In this document: positions 52,159-59,878 of the stretch, piece after piece | Layout of the letters: every line of letters begins with the position of its first letter | Position numbering within the stretch: the first letter of the stretch is position 1 | Assembly: GCA_004298155.1 (NCBI GenBank) | Contig: SCRD01000009.1 | Coordinates: forward strand, 1-59,878 | Source: Acidobacteriota bacterium | GTDB lineage: Bacteria; Acidobacteriota; Terriglobia; UBA7540 | Length of the DNA stretch: 59,878 bases | Direction: 5' to 3' | The notes under the pieces: generated by a model | What the model saw: only the letters and a program-made list of their open reading frames with translations | The model's database searches: none | What the model was told of the DNA's origin: nothing | Translations under genes and position numbers: made by a program

Positions 52159-52190
52159 GCGATTTTTGATAGGAGGCCTCCTTTGAGGCG

Positions 52191-52805
52191 CTAGGGCTTT
52201 GCCGGGGCGGCCGTCCGATTCGGATCTCCTCCCTGGCCCATAGACTGCCGTAGCCTGAGATACTTGCCGATCAGCAGCGTGGCCGGATAAAGGATTTGCT
52301 CTTCGTTCTGCGCGTGCTGCATCAGCCCCTCGGCAAAAGCGAGCGGCTCCTGCTTGTGTTCCTTTCGCGCCGCCGACGCCAAGGCTTCCAGTGCTGCATG
52401 GATTTCCTGGTGTTCATGGATCATCTGGCCGTAGTGAGCTCGGAGTTGGTCGGCCATCTTGATTGCCTCCCGTGTCTGCTCGCCGCTCAACGGCTGATTT
52501 TGCGCAATGGCTTCCAACAGTCCCAAGGGCGGCATGGCATAGGCTTCCTCCGCCTCGAAGTGAGGCAGGAGCACGTTTGCCACTGCCTTGGCGCTAGCTG
52601 CGGTCTCTCCACCGTACGCGAGCGCTTGATCAAGCTGGTGATGGAGGTGTTTATGTTCCTCCTGGATGGATGAAGGCACGGCCAGCGTTGGCTTGGCCGT
52701 AGATGCCTGCATTGATTTACCATGCTCTTGATGTTGAGCTGAAGGGCTCCCCATAGCGGACCCGAGGATAAACATGCACACGGTGGCGATGCGAATTCGT
52801 TTCAT
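52191..52805 (-). CDS. Exported hemerythrin-like (HHE) protein
   Basis: A 204-residue protein. Residues 1-24 are a signal peptide (MKRIRIATVCMFILGSAMGS). The mature part is a four-helix HHE-type domain with His/Glu ligands in EEHKHLHHQLDQAL, LLPHFEAEEAYAMPP, MIHEHQEIHAALEAL and LMQHAQNEEQILYPA, consistent with a di-iron site for oxygen or nitric oxide. ATG 52805 has AAGGAG 7 bases before it; the longer open frame upstream is not a signal peptide. It is divergent from the polysaccharide export gene. Confidence 0.87.
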   Translation of the reverse strand: MKRIRIATVCMFILGSAMGSPSAQHQEHGKSMQASTAKPTLAVPSSIQEEHKHLHHQLDQALAYGGETAASAKAVANVLLPHFEAEEAYAMPPLGLLEAIAQNQPLSGEQTREAIKMADQLRAHYGQMIHEHQEIHAALEALASAARKEHKQEPLAFAEGLMQHAQNEEQILYPATLLIGKYLRLRQSMGQGGDPNRTAAPAKP

Positions 52806-53120
52806 GGAAGGCTCCTTGCGCGATGGCGTCTTAACAGGGATTTCCTTTTTAGATTCTCCGCTAACCGTTAGCATATGCCTCACCACCTCTGAGTGCAATG
52901 TCCGGAACTCGTCAGTAGTGTCTCGCCGTGAATTGCGCTTCTGTAAGGCCCTCGCGGCTGGCGCGTGTGCCCGCCATGACGGGGGCGATTTACGGCTTGG
53001 TTGACAGTCCGAAATGGGCTTTGATAGGCTTGGAATTTGCAGGTCAAGGCTTGCCGGAACCCCGCCAGGAGCGCAAACAGCGCACCGGCTTCGGATGCCT
53101 GAACCGGCAGGAGGGGTACC
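52806..53120. other. 315-bp divergent intergenic region with palindrome
   Basis: Holds a 13-base odd palindrome GCTAACCGTTAGC (52860-52872) 55 bases upstream of the hemerythrin-like gene, a candidate operator. It shares TAACCGTTA with the site at 7823-7831. No gene was found. Confidence 0.45.
52860..52872. promoter_or_regulatory. GCTAACCGTTAGC palindrome, candidate operator
   Basis: A perfect inverted repeat with one central base, lying between the divergent hemerythrin-like and export genes. Size and symmetry suit a dimeric regulator. Confidence 0.35.
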
Positions 53121-54191
53121 ATGAAACATTACTCCAAAGCCTGCGCAGCGGCCGCTTTCGTATTTGCTTTTTCACTGGCGGTGGCGGGAACCGCGCGCCT
53201 GTTCGGGCAGGACCTGGAAAGGGCAGACCCCATCCAGCCTTCAACTGCAACTGAGGCCCGCGAGGAACAAGCTCAGCCCACAACACAGAACACCGCCAAC
53301 GCCACGAGCGGCGCACCGTCCGATTATGTGATTGGGCCCGAAGATGTGCTGGATATAACGGTGTTCGACGTTCCGGACCTCAATCAAACCGTGCGCGTTG
53401 CCAATGACGGAACGATAGGCCTGCCATTGCTTGGCCGCATCGCGGCCTCCGGATTAACCGTTGACCAGTTGCGAGACCGCCTGGAAACCGCCATGGGAAA
53501 GAGCCTTGTTCAGAATCCCCAGGTCAGCGTTTTCGTCAAGCAGTTTCAGGCGCGCCCCGTCTCCATCATGGGCGCGGTTGAAAAACCCGGACTTTACCAG
53601 ATTACGGGGCCGCGCACGCTGATCGAGATGCTGTCCGTTGCAGGAGGCCTGGCCAAGCGCAGCACGGCGCCGGCCGGCAAGACCGTCTATGTCAGCAGGC
53701 CCGGAGGTTTCAAGAACCTGAACGTCGTGCCCGGCATGGAGCAAGTCGGGCCAGACAAGATTGCCATCGATCTGAAGGACTTGCTTTACACCCAGGCGAA
53801 GGGCTTGAATATTCCGATCGAACCGCACGACATTATCGCCGTATCCAAAGCCGACGTCATATATGTTGCCGGCAGCGGAGTGCGCAGGCCGGGAGGTTTT
53901 ATACTCGAGGACCGCGACTCGGTCACAGTTGTGCAGGCGCTGGCTTTGGCACAGGGGCTGGATCCTAACGCCGCCAAGCACAAGGCACGGATCATCCACA
54001 CAAAAGCTGACGGCACACGGGTTGAAATTCCAGTAGATCTCGACAAGATCGTTAACGAGAAGGCCGCTGACCCGGAAATGTCAGCCAACGACATCTTGTA
54101 CGTACCCAACAGCAGGAGCAAAGCGGCGGCGAAGAAGACCGCAGAGACGATTGTTCAAACGGTCAGCGGGTTCCTGATTTTCCACCCGTGA
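53121..54191 (+). CDS. Wza-type polysaccharide export protein (SLBB domains)
   Basis: A 356-residue exported protein with signal peptide at 1-30 (AAAFVFAFSLAVAGTARLFG). Residues ~70-150 form a Poly-export domain (YVIGPEDVLDITVFDVPDLN, VANDGTIGLPLLGRI). SLBB-like domains follow (VSIMGAVEKPGLYQIT, TLIEMLSVAGGLAKRS; IYVAGSGVRRPGGFIL, VTVVQALALAQGLDPN). A C-terminal amphipathic helix of the kind that forms the outer-membrane pore may be the last 25 residues. No lipobox Cys is seen. GGAGGGG precedes the ATG. It opens a probable channel for a surface polysaccharide. Confidence 0.9.
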   Translation: MKHYSKACAAAAFVFAFSLAVAGTARLFGQDLERADPIQPSTATEAREEQAQPTTQNTANATSGAPSDYVIGPEDVLDITVFDVPDLNQTVRVANDGTIGLPLLGRIAASGLTVDQLRDRLETAMGKSLVQNPQVSVFVKQFQARPVSIMGAVEKPGLYQITGPRTLIEMLSVAGGLAKRSTAPAGKTVYVSRPGGFKNLNVVPGMEQVGPDKIAIDLKDLLYTQAKGLNIPIEPHDIIAVSKADVIYVAGSGVRRPGGFILEDRDSVTVVQALALAQGLDPNAAKHKARIIHTKADGTRVEIPVDLDKIVNEKAADPEMSANDILYVPNSRSKAAAKKTAETIVQTVSGFLIFHP

Positions 54192-54523
54192 CCGGGATTC
54201 CGGGCGGAAGCCGCTCACGAGGGCGCCTGGGAATAGATACTCTTGGGAACCAGGCAGGGGAACATCGGTCGCCGGCGGTCCGTGGCCGGATGGTTATTTC
54301 TCCATCCCACGCCGGGGCAATTCGAGGGTAGAATGTCTCGACTGCACGCAAAGCCGTGCACACTATGTGAAGGTTTGTTCCTTAAAACACTCTCAGTTTG
54401 TTGCCATATGTTTCAAAGAAGTGACACTTCGATAGAACGGGCGATGGGAGTTTTCCCTCCAAGTTATAGAACTGACTGATTATTAAGCCGTCAGCAATCA
54501 TTTGATAACGAACGGAACTTGAG
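54192..54523. other. 332-bp gap between export gene and TonB-like gene
   Basis: No gene was found. A TGCACG/CGTGCA hairpin lies at about 54341-54358 and contains the string ACGCAAAGCC, found in c-di-GMP-I riboswitches. The rest of that motif is absent. The last 140 bases are AT-richer and may hold the promoter for the TonB-like gene. Confidence 0.4.
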
Positions 54524-56509
54524 TTGCAAGATAAAAAAGCCGCTGGTGCGGGAGGGGGGCCCTACGAGCGTGCACAGCCGGACCAGATAAAATCAACTGG
54601 GGTTTACGGAAAAATGGCGCAAGAAAGAGCGCCACAGATCCAGCTATTGTCGCACGAGCCTCGCCGCCAGGCGCTACGGGGTGGTCTCGCTACTCTCTTC
54701 AGCAGGGTTCCTGCCGCCAAAAAGACACCTTTGAATGGCAACGGCGCCATTTACAAACCACCTCAAATCAATCTCTTGGCGCACGAACCTCGCCGCAAGG
54801 TCATTACCGGCGGATTGGTTACCTTGCTCCGCAAGTATCCAATGCTTCCGGCTGTTCTGCACCAGGGCGCCTCGAAGAACGGCCACCATATACCAGGATT
54901 CAAGCTTCTGGCGCACGAGCCGCGCCGGCAGGCAATCCGCAGCGGTTTTAAGTTACTGTTCTTGAAAGACCCGCCACCTCAGCCCTTGATAGTTGGCCGC
55001 GAGGAGGTTGGGGCGAAAGGCGGCCCAAAATTTACTGCTTTTCTCACCTCCTGCCTGATGCATTTCTCGATTGTACTTTTCCTGCTGGAGGTGCCTTTCT
55101 TTTTCTTAATGCCGCGCTCCGCTCAGACCTTCCGTCTGCCTCAAATTGTTTATGAGTTTCATGAGATTGAGCTGCCAAGAGACCTCCCGTCGGTGAAACC
55201 GCCGGGCCCGGGCGGCCAACCCGGAAAAGGGACCCACCCGGAGAAAGCTCCAATGAAGGGGAGCAGCGCTTTCCACCACAGCGCAACAGTGGTTTCAAAT
55301 CCGCCTAACCCCGACAATAATTTCCAGACGATCATTCAGCCGCATGTGAATCCGGCTCAAAAGCTCGACATCAAGCTTAAGCTTCGTCTGCCCAACGTGG
55401 TGCTCGGCGGATCAGTGCCGGTTCCCGGCCCTCCGGCTGTACCGCCTCCGCCTCCGATGAAGCTCACGGTACCGCCGGCGCTGAAGTCTTTGACCATCCC
55501 CAAAACTACGGTGGTTGCAGTCAAGCCGCCCGACTTGACCATCCCGGCGTCAGACATGCCCAATATGCCGGCGATCCCCGTCCCTCCGCCTCCGCTGCCG
55601 CCCCTCCAGCAGCGAAAGGATACGCCAAAAAATTTGGACCTTACTGCCATCGCAACCCAGGGGATGCAAGCCACATCAAATGGTTCGGTAACCAGCCTGC
55701 TGTCGCTCAGTCTGAATCCCGGTCCGCCAACTGACCAGTTGAAAATCCCTGCCGGAAACCGTTATGGGGCCTTCACTATTTCTCCTGAAGGCAACCATCC
55801 CGGATCACCTGGAGGGAATTCCGGCGGCAGCACGACGGGCGGTTCCGGAGGTCCGGGTAGCGGAGGCGATGCCAGCACCGGCGTGGGATCCGGCACAATG
55901 GGTGGCGGCGGTGGCGGCGCAGGGGTGAATGGACTTGGGGCTTCAACAACCGGAAATCCTGGCACCGCGGGCGCGGCTGGCGATGCGACCCTGCCCGCAA
56001 CGGCGCTGGCAAAACTTATTTTCCCGATCCTGCACGCCCCGCTAAAGAACCGCTTTGCCATGGTTGTGACCGCTGGACCGCAGGGCGGCGGCGGGCTGCA
56101 TGTTTTCGGGGTCCTAAAGGGCGGAAAGATCTATACTATTTTTCTGCCGATGCCGCAGAGGAACTGGATCCTTCAATATTCCACGATCGAGAATTCGAAC
56201 GCGCATCAAGAGGCCCAAAAGAATGGCGTCACGCTTCAGGTAGACTTTGGCGTCGTGCCGCCGGCCGTAGAAACGCGCTTTGATTTCCACCGCCCGACCC
56301 TAACGCCCGAACAGAAGCGAAAAATGATTATCCTGCACGGATTCATCGGCGCGGATGGCTCAGTGGAAAAGGTCACAGTTTATCGCGGAGTTGAAAATCT
56401 CGCCGACCAGGCTGCCCGGGCGGCATTCCAGAAGTGGAAGTTCCAGCCCGCCGTACGCAGCGGCAAGCCCGTCCCTGTTGAAATTCTGCTGGGCATTCCT
56501 TTGAGCTAG
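54524..56509 (+). CDS. TonB-like protein with three N-terminal LLxHEPRR repeats
   Basis: A 661-residue protein. Before the membrane come three repeats: QLLSHEPRRQALRGGLATLF (His44), NLLAHEPRRKVITGGLVTLL (His87) and KLLAHEPRRQAIRSGFKLLF (His131), 43-44 residues apart. A membrane helix follows (FTAFLTSCLMHFSIVLFLLE, ~172-191), then a long Pro/Gly-rich periplasmic linker (~210-480, with PPPPM and GGGGGG runs) and a C-terminal TonB domain (GADGSVEKVTVYRGVENLAD, QAARAAFQKWKFQPAV). The start is uncertain: TTG 54524 or ATG 54614, both upstream of repeat 1. The linker and end fit TonB; a cytoplasmic repeat domain does not. It follows the export gene by 332 bases. Confidence 0.82.
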   Translation: MQDKKAAGAGGGPYERAQPDQIKSTGVYGKMAQERAPQIQLLSHEPRRQALRGGLATLFSRVPAAKKTPLNGNGAIYKPPQINLLAHEPRRKVITGGLVTLLRKYPMLPAVLHQGASKNGHHIPGFKLLAHEPRRQAIRSGFKLLFLKDPPPQPLIVGREEVGAKGGPKFTAFLTSCLMHFSIVLFLLEVPFFFLMPRSAQTFRLPQIVYEFHEIELPRDLPSVKPPGPGGQPGKGTHPEKAPMKGSSAFHHSATVVSNPPNPDNNFQTIIQPHVNPAQKLDIKLKLRLPNVVLGGSVPVPGPPAVPPPPPMKLTVPPALKSLTIPKTTVVAVKPPDLTIPASDMPNMPAIPVPPPPLPPLQQRKDTPKNLDLTAIATQGMQATSNGSVTSLLSLSLNPGPPTDQLKIPAGNRYGAFTISPEGNHPGSPGGNSGGSTTGGSGGPGSGGDASTGVGSGTMGGGGGGAGVNGLGASTTGNPGTAGAAGDATLPATALAKLIFPILHAPLKNRFAMVVTAGPQGGGGLHVFGVLKGGKIYTIFLPMPQRNWILQYSTIENSNAHQEAQKNGVTLQVDFGVVPPAVETRFDFHRPTLTPEQKRKMIILHGFIGADGSVEKVTVYRGVENLADQAARAAFQKWKFQPAVRSGKPVPVEILLGIPLS

Positions 56510-56710
56510 TGAGCGGCTAAATCCCAATATTCCCTGCCCGCATGATCGTGGCCTCAAATAGCGCTGTTCTCCCCTCCGCACAACAATACGTTGTCGCAGA
56601 TTGAGAGGCAAACCATCCCGTTCGCATTGGAGAAAATTGAAAACCCAGGCAAGCCTGTGGACCATGGCCGCTGCCTCCGCATTTTGCGCAATTGACAATT
56701 TGCCGGCGGA

Positions 56711-57775
56711 CTAATCCCGATTGGCGCTCCATGCTGTGGTGAAGAAGCGCACCCAGTTGGAGTGCATCACGCCTTCGATATCGTTTTCCGAGTATCCCTT
56801 TTCCTCCAACATCGCAGGAATCTGCTGAAGGTCGGCGATGGTTTCAAGGTCGCTGGGAGATTGTTCTTTGCCGAAGCCGCCGTCCAGATCGCTGCCAATG
56901 GCGATGTGCGAGGCGTTCCCTGCCAGTTGGCAGATATGGTCCATGTGGTCTGTCACCATTCTGAGCTTGATCTGGCTGTTGTCCGTCTCCCCGGGAACGT
57001 AACCCGGCCACAGCATCCAGGAGTCAAGCACTCCGCCGATGACGGCGCCGCGCGCAATCAGCGCCTTGATCTGTTCATCGGAGAATTGACGGTCGCCGGG
57101 AACGAGTGCACGGCAGTTATTGTGGCTGGCCAGGACCTTGCCGCCGAAGGATTCCATCACCTGCCAGAACCCTTTGTCCGTCAAGTGAGTGGTGTCCACA
57201 ATCATCCCCAGTTGTTCGAACGCCTTTAACAGCTCAAAGCCTTTGGAGGTCAGGCCGTCCTTCCCCGATGTTCCGTGGCCGTAAATGCCGGACCCATAGT
57301 GGGTCAAGCCAACCACGCGCAAGCCTTTCTCCCACCAGTTTGCAGCATCGTCGGGCGAGAGGATCGGGTCCGCGCCTTCCATGCTCAGAATGTACCCAAT
57401 GGCATTCCGCGAGCCATCACACCATGCATCGAGGTGCTCCTGGATGTCATCCGGATTGCGGAGCATCCGCATCTGGTCCCGCTCTTCCATAATCTGGTAG
57501 TAGGTCCGCTGGCCATGGGCCATGGCGGATGCGATTTCCTGGCTCCGCCAGTCGAGCAGCGCTTCATGGGTGCTTGTGCAACGCGCCAGCACGGTTGCCA
57601 GGCAGATTGCCGCGTCACCCCGGCGCATTTCCGGGAAGCAGACTGTATTGGCTCCGCGGCGGTATTCGGCAATGCCGGCCTCGACGCGCCGGATTTCCTT
57701 TATAGGCAGCGTCAAGTCGCGGTTCCAGTTCAGAGCATTCCAGGCCAAGTCAAGGTGCGAATCAACAACAATCAT
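56711..57775 (-). CDS. Membrane dipeptidase (peptidase family M19)
   Basis: A 354-residue zinc dipeptidase of the renal-dipeptidase family. Metal ligands: VVDSHLDLAWN (His7, Asp9), LSMEGADPIL (Glu), and His in LASHNNCRAL; IAIGSDLDGGFG and IVDTTHLTDKGF are further family signatures. No signal peptide is seen, so it is probably cytoplasmic. GGAGGG precedes the ATG. It probably cleaves dipeptides, including D-containing ones. Confidence 0.92.
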   Translation of the reverse strand: MIVVDSHLDLAWNALNWNRDLTLPIKEIRRVEAGIAEYRRGANTVCFPEMRRGDAAICLATVLARCTSTHEALLDWRSQEIASAMAHGQRTYYQIMEERDQMRMLRNPDDIQEHLDAWCDGSRNAIGYILSMEGADPILSPDDAANWWEKGLRVVGLTHYGSGIYGHGTSGKDGLTSKGFELLKAFEQLGMIVDTTHLTDKGFWQVMESFGGKVLASHNNCRALVPGDRQFSDEQIKALIARGAVIGGVLDSWMLWPGYVPGETDNSQIKLRMVTDHMDHICQLAGNASHIAIGSDLDGGFGKEQSPSDLETIADLQQIPAMLEEKGYSENDIEGVMHSNWVRFFTTAWSANRD

Positions 57776-58187
57776 TTCTGCCCTCCATTCTTTCTTGCGA
57801 ATTCAACAAAGCAGTTTCAGTCCGCCGCCTATTCCGTTTTATAACGCTCATCGGACCCAACGGGTGCTTCAATTCCAGCTTCGGAATATCATAGTTGAAT
57901 TTCAGCAAGACTTCCTATCGCCGTTTTGTCTGAAGCGGCATATTTCAGCACAATGCAATATCCTCCAGGCAAACCCCCACCGTAGCTCCTGCCGGATTCA
58001 ACGGGCGTTCTCGCCTGCGATTAACCCTACGCTCCTGCGACACAACCCGGGTGTTGACATATCAGTCGGACCGGAATATTTTCTCAAAGTGCAATTTCAA
58101 CTGTAATTGCGAGGGAGCGCGGTTTTTCAGTTGCAGGAAAAAATCGCCTTTGGTAATTGTGCCAGAATTCATAACCGGAGAAGACCA
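57776..58187. other. 412-bp divergent region before second sulfatase
   Basis: Contains a strong promoter for the sulfatase (58054-58082) and no gene. The first 80 bases, just upstream of the M19 dipeptidase start, are AT-richer than the rest. Confidence 0.5.
58054..58082 (+). promoter_or_regulatory. Sigma-70-like promoter for the second sulfatase
   Basis: TTGACA (58054-58059), a 17-base spacer and TATTTT (58077-58082). The expected start near 58089 gives a leader of about 100 bases to ATG 58188. Confidence 0.55.
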
Positions 58188-59735
58188 ATGGAGCAGGACA
58201 ATAGCGGCAGCAGGCAGAGCAGGAGAGAATTTCTAAAAGCAGGCGCCGGAGCGCTGGGCGCATTCGGGGTCGCCGGCAATTCCCTGGAAACCGTCCTCGG
58301 GCAATCCTCCACAGATCATCCAAAGCCCAATTTTGTTTTCTTTCTGTGTGAAGGAGTGCGGCCGGATGAATTCAGCGCAAGCACGCTTCAGGGCTGGAAC
58401 GGAAACGGCCTCAGCGCCACGGGCAGCAAAATCATTTCAACCCCGAACCAGGACCGCATCATCCGCGAAGGCGCCACTTTCCGCAATGCGTTTGTGACTT
58501 ACGCCCTGTGCCTGCCTTCCCGCACGTCAATCCTCACCGGCCTCTATCCTCATAGCACCGGTGCTATCGACAACCAGGGCCGCACGATTCCGGAAGGCGT
58601 CCCCACCATTGCAGACATGCTCCGCGACGCTGGTTACGATGTGGCCTTTTTTGGCAAGGCCCACATCCATGACCTGAGCAAGCAGAATTGGGAAACCTTC
58701 TTTGGGGTTGAAGCGGCCGGTGCAGACTACTACAGGCCGGTCCTGATTGAGAGCCACCACGGGGTTGTTCAGTCCCGTAAGGAGTATCAAGGTTACGTTG
58801 ATACCATCATCACCGAGCGCGCGCTCGAATGGTTGGGCCGGAGAGGCGACAAGCCATTCTGCCTGTTCTTCTGGTTTGTAGCGCCGCACGCTCCTTTCTA
58901 CCGGCCTCGCCACCTGCTCGACCTCTATAACGGAGTGCCCATCCCCAAACCGTTAACCTTTGACGAAGACCTGAAAGGTTATCCTGGCAAGCCAATGGCC
59001 TTTAAGAATGCGTGTAACAAGATCGGGACTACTGTTCTCGGCAATGATGATCCACGATCACTCGAAGAGCTGGTCAAGGACCATTTCGCCGGCGTGGTGA
59101 ACAACGATGACAATGTGGGCAAGATCATGGGGCTTCTTGAGAAAGCAGGCAAACTGGATGACACTGCGGTCATTCTAAGCTCCGACCACGGCTTCTTCCT
59201 TGGAGAATGGCGCTTTTATGACAAGCGCTTTATGCACGAACCTTCTATTCGCGTGCCCCTCTCAATCCGTTATCCTCGCCTGCTGAAATCCGGCATCGTC
59301 CGCGATGAAATGGCCCTCAACATCGACATTCCTCCCACCATCCTCGAGCTTGCCGGCATCAAGGAACCAAACTGGAAGGACTGGGTGCAGGGCCGAAGCC
59401 TCGTTCCGTTTATGAAAGGAACTCCGCCCACCGACTGGCGCAAGGATTGGCTCTACGAATACTACGAATACCCGGCGGATGAACAGGTCCGGCCGCACCG
59501 GGGAGTTCGTACAGAGCGCTACAAGCTCATCCACTATTTCCTGCCGCCGCAGGAATTTGAGCTTTACGATCTTCAGGAAGATCCCGGTGAGCTCCATAAC
59601 CTCTACGGCGATCCCCGCTATGCGAAACTTGCGGCAGATCTCCGCAACCGCATCGACCAGCTCCGAAAAGAAACCGGCGACGAGTATGAGTATCAGATGC
59701 CCAACGCTTTTGAATACGAGCACCAGAAATTGTAA
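58188..59735 (+). CDS. Tat-exported sulfatase with altered metal-binding motif
   Basis: A 515-residue sulfatase. Tat signal: SRREFLKAGAGALGAFGVAG. Active site LCLPSRTSILTGL has Cys108 in C-x-P-x-R for formylglycine. At the first metal site, where sulfatases usually read an Asp-Asp pair, it reads FVFFLCEGVRPDEF (Glu55-Gly56). The second metal site, VILSSDHGFFLGE, is intact. ATG 58188 is chosen over 58107 because GGAG lies 8 bases before it and the Tat signal starts there. Such enzymes may still bind metal with Glu. It is divergent from the dipeptidase. Confidence 0.92.
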   Translation: MEQDNSGSRQSRREFLKAGAGALGAFGVAGNSLETVLGQSSTDHPKPNFVFFLCEGVRPDEFSASTLQGWNGNGLSATGSKIISTPNQDRIIREGATFRNAFVTYALCLPSRTSILTGLYPHSTGAIDNQGRTIPEGVPTIADMLRDAGYDVAFFGKAHIHDLSKQNWETFFGVEAAGADYYRPVLIESHHGVVQSRKEYQGYVDTIITERALEWLGRRGDKPFCLFFWFVAPHAPFYRPRHLLDLYNGVPIPKPLTFDEDLKGYPGKPMAFKNACNKIGTTVLGNDDPRSLEELVKDHFAGVVNNDDNVGKIMGLLEKAGKLDDTAVILSSDHGFFLGEWRFYDKRFMHEPSIRVPLSIRYPRLLKSGIVRDEMALNIDIPPTILELAGIKEPNWKDWVQGRSLVPFMKGTPPTDWRKDWLYEYYEYPADEQVRPHRGVRTERYKLIHYFLPPQEFELYDLQEDPGELHNLYGDPRYAKLAADLRNRIDQLRKETGDEYEYQMPNAFEYEHQKL

Positions 59736-59757
59736 GGGTTCACAGGTGAAAAGGGAT

Positions 59758-59878
59758 TTATCTTGGGGTGGCGTCGGGGAGGCCGCCGTCGACGGGCAGG
59801 GTGGCGCCGGTGGTGGGGGTCTGGCGGGTGGCGAAGAATAAGACGGCGCGCGCCACGTCCTGGCCCGTCACTCTGACT
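59758..59878 (-). CDS. Partial short-chain dehydrogenase (C-terminal end)
   Basis: The minus-strand frame enters from the right edge and stops at 59758. The 39 residues seen contain DVARAVLFFATRQTPTTGAT and LPVDGGLPDATPR, the C-terminal signature of classical SDRs (helix, then TTG...VDGG). The ending DATPR resembles aldolase/dehydrogenase fusions acting on sugar phosphates. The rest lies outside the window. Confidence 0.75.
   Translation of the reverse strand, partial: VRVTGQDVARAVLFFATRQTPTTGATLPVDGGLPDATPR

Larger units (their letters stand above)
51783..52190. other. 408-bp gap with an inverted element pair
   Basis: No gene was found. It holds the A and B hairpin elements described separately, and a perfect 12-bp palindrome AGGAGGCCTCCT (52171-52182) just downstream of the hemerythrin-like stop. 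Confidence 0.5.

Noticed and set aside
54341-54358. ACGCAAAGCC string in a hairpin, suggestive of a c-di-GMP-I riboswitch
   Set aside because: Only this core string matches; the following GGCCUAA and GGUAGC parts and the preceding GGGCAAACC are absent.
56517-56732. Minus-strand frame of 71 codons beside the dipeptidase gene
   Set aside because: Apart from a chance CAKCGGSGHG string there is no ribosome site or family match.
1-59878. tRNA, rRNA, CRISPR and transposase genes
   Set aside because: A reading of both strands showed no cloverleaf with a GGTTCGA arm, no direct-repeat array and no transposase motif. A tRNAscan-SE and ISfinder run would settle this.

Overview
The window looks like a chromosomal segment of a moderately GC-rich Acidobacteriota. 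The evidence is a mix of gene families common in that phylum: a ~1,170-residue Oar-like TonB-dependent receptor with an N-terminal carboxypeptidase-regulatory-like domain, a Ser/Thr kinase fused to a PD40 propeller, Tat-exported sulfatases, a PIG-L deacetylase, a FecR/W-Y-G-rich surface protein, and DUF4337, DUF302 and DoxX proteins. I could not run a database search, so the placement is an inference. No rRNA, tRNA, CRISPR array, integrase or transposase was recognised.

Layout. 1-4274 (+): the end of an exopolysaccharide cluster (beta-helix protein, polysaccharide deacetylase, GT4, WecG/TagA-type transferase, sugar-nucleotide epimerase). 4485-7268 (-): a TadE-TadE-TadG pilus operon behind a probable ~500-nt leader. 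8074-16118: a glycan island with a secreted GH95-like glycosidase, a large TonB-dependent receptor, a DapA-family aldolase and an IclR regulator; a very AT-rich divergent promoter region lies at its centre. 16308-20373 (+): an ECF sigma/anti-sigma pair followed by four membrane proteins sharing LiaF-type membrane modules, read here as an envelope-stress operon of Psp/Lia character. 20414-31070: aroA, a GT2, an HD-domain protein, a 620-residue coiled-coil protein, an MBL/beta-CASP nuclease coupled to an acyl-CoA mutase large subunit, small unknowns and a MEMO1-family protein. 31118-41120: a FecR/surface protein, YebC, DUF302, M48 protease, enolase coupled to a small-molecule kinase and a zinc-ribbon protein, a sulfite-oxidase-family protein, a YHS mini-protein, and a cupin gene carrying a nonsense codon. 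41305-50460: Ser/Thr kinase, a decayed MFS transporter, DUF4337, a sulfatase, a second ECF sigma, a receiver without its phospho-acceptor and a PIG-L deacetylase. 50461-52190: a repeat-rich stretch around doxX with four GTAG-headed REP-like hairpins and a degenerate tandem repeat. 52191-59878: hemerythrin-like protein, Wza/SLBB export protein, a TonB-like protein with three LLxHEPRR repeats, an M19 dipeptidase, a second sulfatase and the end of an SDR gene.

How it fits together. Much of the window concerns the envelope and glycans: making and exporting surface polysaccharide, assembling a pilus, taking up and degrading sulfated or fucosylated glycans, and sensing envelope damage. The least familiar items are the sigma-controlled LiaF/PspB-like operon, the triple-repeat TonB-like protein beside the polysaccharide export gene, and the REP-like cluster.
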